The notes under the pieces are model-generated. The model was not told the origin of the DNA, ran no database searches, and was given only the letters and a program-made list of their open reading frames with translations. This document shows positions 31,681 through 33,047 of a stretch of DNA of 33,047 nt, in pieces (the stretch's first letter is position 1; every line of letters starts with the position of its first letter). Source of the DNA: JBBRHF01 sp038223055 (GTDB lineage Bacteria > Actinomycetota > Actinomycetes > JACCUZ01); assembly GCA_038223055.1 (NCBI GenBank), contig JBBRHF010000021.1, positions 1-33,047 of the forward strand, in the 5' to 3' direction. The translations under genes were made by a program, and so were the position numbers.

Positions 31681-33047
31681 TCAGAACGGTGGCTTGTCGA
31701 GCGGTGGCTGACGGGGCGGTGCTTTGTCCGGCGGTGCCTTCTCGGGCGGATCGAAGTCCAGCCGTGCGTCGTCGGGTGGGCGGGTCTCGCGTGATGACCG
31801 TTCAGGTGCTGACTGGTCAGGTGGTGACTGGTCGGGCGCCGGCCGGTGGGGTGGTTGCCAGTCGGGCATGACGGTGGCTGGGGGCACCCTGTAGGTCATG
31901 CCGAGGGGGCTGGTGATGTGTTCGGTGCCGTCGGGGTCCACGGTGTGTTTCCAGTGGCCGTGGGTTTTGGCGTTGTGGTGTTGGCGGCAGCGGGGGCACA
32001 GGTCTTTGCGGGTGGTTTCGCCGCCGCCGCGGTCGCAGTAGCAGCCGCACCCGTCGCCGCCACCGAACTTGTCGCCGGGAGCATCCTCGTCTGCGGATCG
32101 GCCGGGCGGCAGTCGGTCGCCGTTGGCGTGCTTTTCGTGGTTGAAGTCGATGATGTGGTCGAGGTCGCAGCGGTCGGAGGGTTGTTCGCAGCCGGGCCAT
32201 CGGCAGGTGGGCATGGCTGCGCGGATGTAGGCCGCGAGGCGGTCGGAGGGTCGGTATCGGTGTCGGCCGTAGTCCAGGAGTTGGCCGGTTTGGGGGTCGG
32301 TGGTGAGTCGGATCCAGTCGGCGTCTCCGGCCAGGGCGCGGGCGAGGTGTGGTGGCAGGGGCCCGTAGCCGCGCAGTTCGGCGGGGTTGTGGGCCAGTCC
32401 GAGCAGGGTGGGCAGGTCGATGGTGATGTTCAGTTGCACCGGGGGCCGGGTCGTGGGTGGACGACCCGGCGGCTGGCCGGCACCGGGCGGACTGGGCGGA
32501 CTGGGCGGACTGGGCGGACTGGGCGGACTGGGCGGACCGGGCGGCGGCAGACTGGGGGCCGCCGGTCTGGAAAGTGCTGTGCGGGGCTGCGGCTGGCTGT
32601 GACCGGGCTGGATGGGGGGTGGCTGGCTGGGTTGGGCAGGCGCCCGTCGGGCCACCGCGTCGGCGCCGCGGCTCTCCTCGGCCTCACCCTCGCCGTGCCC
32701 GCCCGACCCCTGGCCCTCCCCTTCTCCGTCGCGCTCGCGCTGGTCGTCGCCTCCGCGCTGGCCGTCGCGCTCGCGCTGGTCGTCGCCCTCGCGCTGGTCG
32801 TCGCGCTCGCGCTGATCTTGGCGCTCCCATGGGCCCTTGGGCTCGTGCTCGCCGTCGCCGTCGTCTTCGCGCTCGCCCCCGACCCAGGCACTGTGGCCGT
32901 TGGGACCAGCCGGGCTCGCGGTGTGCGTCCCGGGGCCAGCCGGGCTCGCGACGTTCTCGGTCTCGGTGTCGGGGCCGGTCGGGCTCCCGGTCTCCGTCTC
33001 GGGGCCGACACGGTTCCTGGTCTCCGGTTGGTGGCCGAGGACGGCTC
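31681..33047 (-). CDS. DUF222/HNH endonuclease (13E12-type), 5' end outside the window
   Basis: About 455 codons are visible; no stop interrupts the frame up to the right edge. The visible part has a long disordered stretch, then the C-terminal part of a DUF222-type domain (LLGLAHNPAELRGYGPLPPHLARALAGD), the motif CRWPGCEQPSDRCDLDHI and the HNH core ending in LCPRCRQHHNAKTHG. Between the two HNH halves an extra segment of about 40 residues contains GCGCYCDRGGG. This is not usual: the normal gap is about 10 to 20 residues. The disordered part holds PPS and QRERDD-type repeats. These proteins are repeated in actinobacterial genomes. Nuclease activity is inferred from the fold. Confidence 0.85.
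   Translation of the reverse strand, partial: AVLGHQPETRNRVGPETETGSPTGPDTETENVASPAGPGTHTASPAGPNGHSAWVGGEREDDGDGEHEPKGPWERQDQRERDDQREGDDQRERDGQRGGDDQRERDGEGEGQGSGGHGEGEAEESRGADAVARRAPAQPSQPPPIQPGHSQPQPRTALSRPAAPSLPPPGPPSPPSPPSPPSPPSPPGAGQPPGRPPTTRPPVQLNITIDLPTLLGLAHNPAELRGYGPLPPHLARALAGDADWIRLTTDPQTGQLLDYGRHRYRPSDRLAAYIRAAMPTCRWPGCEQPSDRCDLDHIIDFNHEKHANGDRLPPGRSADEDAPGDKFGGGDGCGCYCDRGGGETTRKDLCPRCRQHHNAKTHGHWKHTVDPDGTEHITSPLGMTYRVPPATVMPDWQPPHRPAPDQSPPDQSAPERSSRETRPPDDARLDFDPPEKAPPDKAPPRQPPLDKPPF
32485..32538. repeat. 9-bp tandem repeat within the HNH gene
   Basis: The plus-strand unit gggcggact is repeated five times exactly (32485-32529) and once with a final c (32530-32538). On the coding strand it encodes Pro-Pro-Ser units in the linker before the DUF222-type region. 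Confidence 0.9.
32728..32818. repeat. 18-bp degenerate repeat within the HNH gene
   Basis: About five imperfect 18-bp units encode QRERDD, QREGDD and related hexapeptides, giving a strongly charged linker. The region is rich in gcgctcgcgctggtcgtc-type sequence. Confidence 0.75.

Noticed and set aside
1..33047. tRNA or rRNA genes
   Set aside because: No tRNA-like cloverleaf segment or rRNA sequence was recognised by eye; a tRNAscan run would be decisive.

Overview
The window is chromosomal DNA of a high-GC actinobacterium. Nearly every gene has G or C at third codon positions, there are many ATGA/GTGA stop-start overlaps and frequent GTG starts, and there are actinobacterial families such as DUF6167, single-chain SdaA, DUF222/HNH proteins and a Gram-positive type IV pilus locus. 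A Micrococcales/Intrasporangiaceae-like source is a guess only.

Layout. (1) 1-139: start of an unrecognised minus-strand gene that runs off the left edge. (2) 287-6722: a housekeeping block, DUF948 - DUF6167 - alaS - ruvX - mltG - aroE, with mostly overlapping genes. (3) 6814-9268: three overlapping genes encoding a Roadblock/LC7 protein, a DUF4388 (PATAN) protein and a small Ras-like GTPase. This is a small-GTPase switch module. (4) 9306-16079: an amino-acid catabolic island of two divergent units. Leftward are a CycA-type permease, tdh and kbl (glycine/D-amino-acid uptake, threonine to glycine plus acetyl-CoA). Rightward are sdaA and ald (serine and alanine to pyruvate). Between them lie two inverted copies of a DosR-like box, each exactly 22 nt from a -10-like hexamer, so the two promoters are mirror images. 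kbl appears to start at an AUC codon. (5) 16749-30757: a complete Gram-positive type IV pilus locus, pilB, pilT, pilC, two tandem pilins, three minor prepilins (two of them very large), pilD, pilM, pilN, pilO and a PilP-like gene. A c-di-GMP-I (GEMM) riboswitch aptamer lies in the leader of the first pilin gene. (6) 30758-33047: a short tandem-repeat region, a probably damaged nucleotidyltransferase gene, and the 3' part of a minus-strand DUF222/HNH endonuclease with large low-complexity insertions.

How it fits together. The most interesting proposal is a pilus system with layered second-messenger control. There is a c-di-GMP aptamer on the major pilin mRNA, an N-terminal MshEN-type domain (c-di-GMP-binding in its best studied relatives) on the extension ATPase PilB, and a nearby Roadblock/PATAN/GTPase module of the kind that controls pilus polarity or activity in other phyla. 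The second notable item is the mirrored DosR-like promoter pair, which would link glycine, serine, threonine and alanine catabolism to hypoxia or redox signals.
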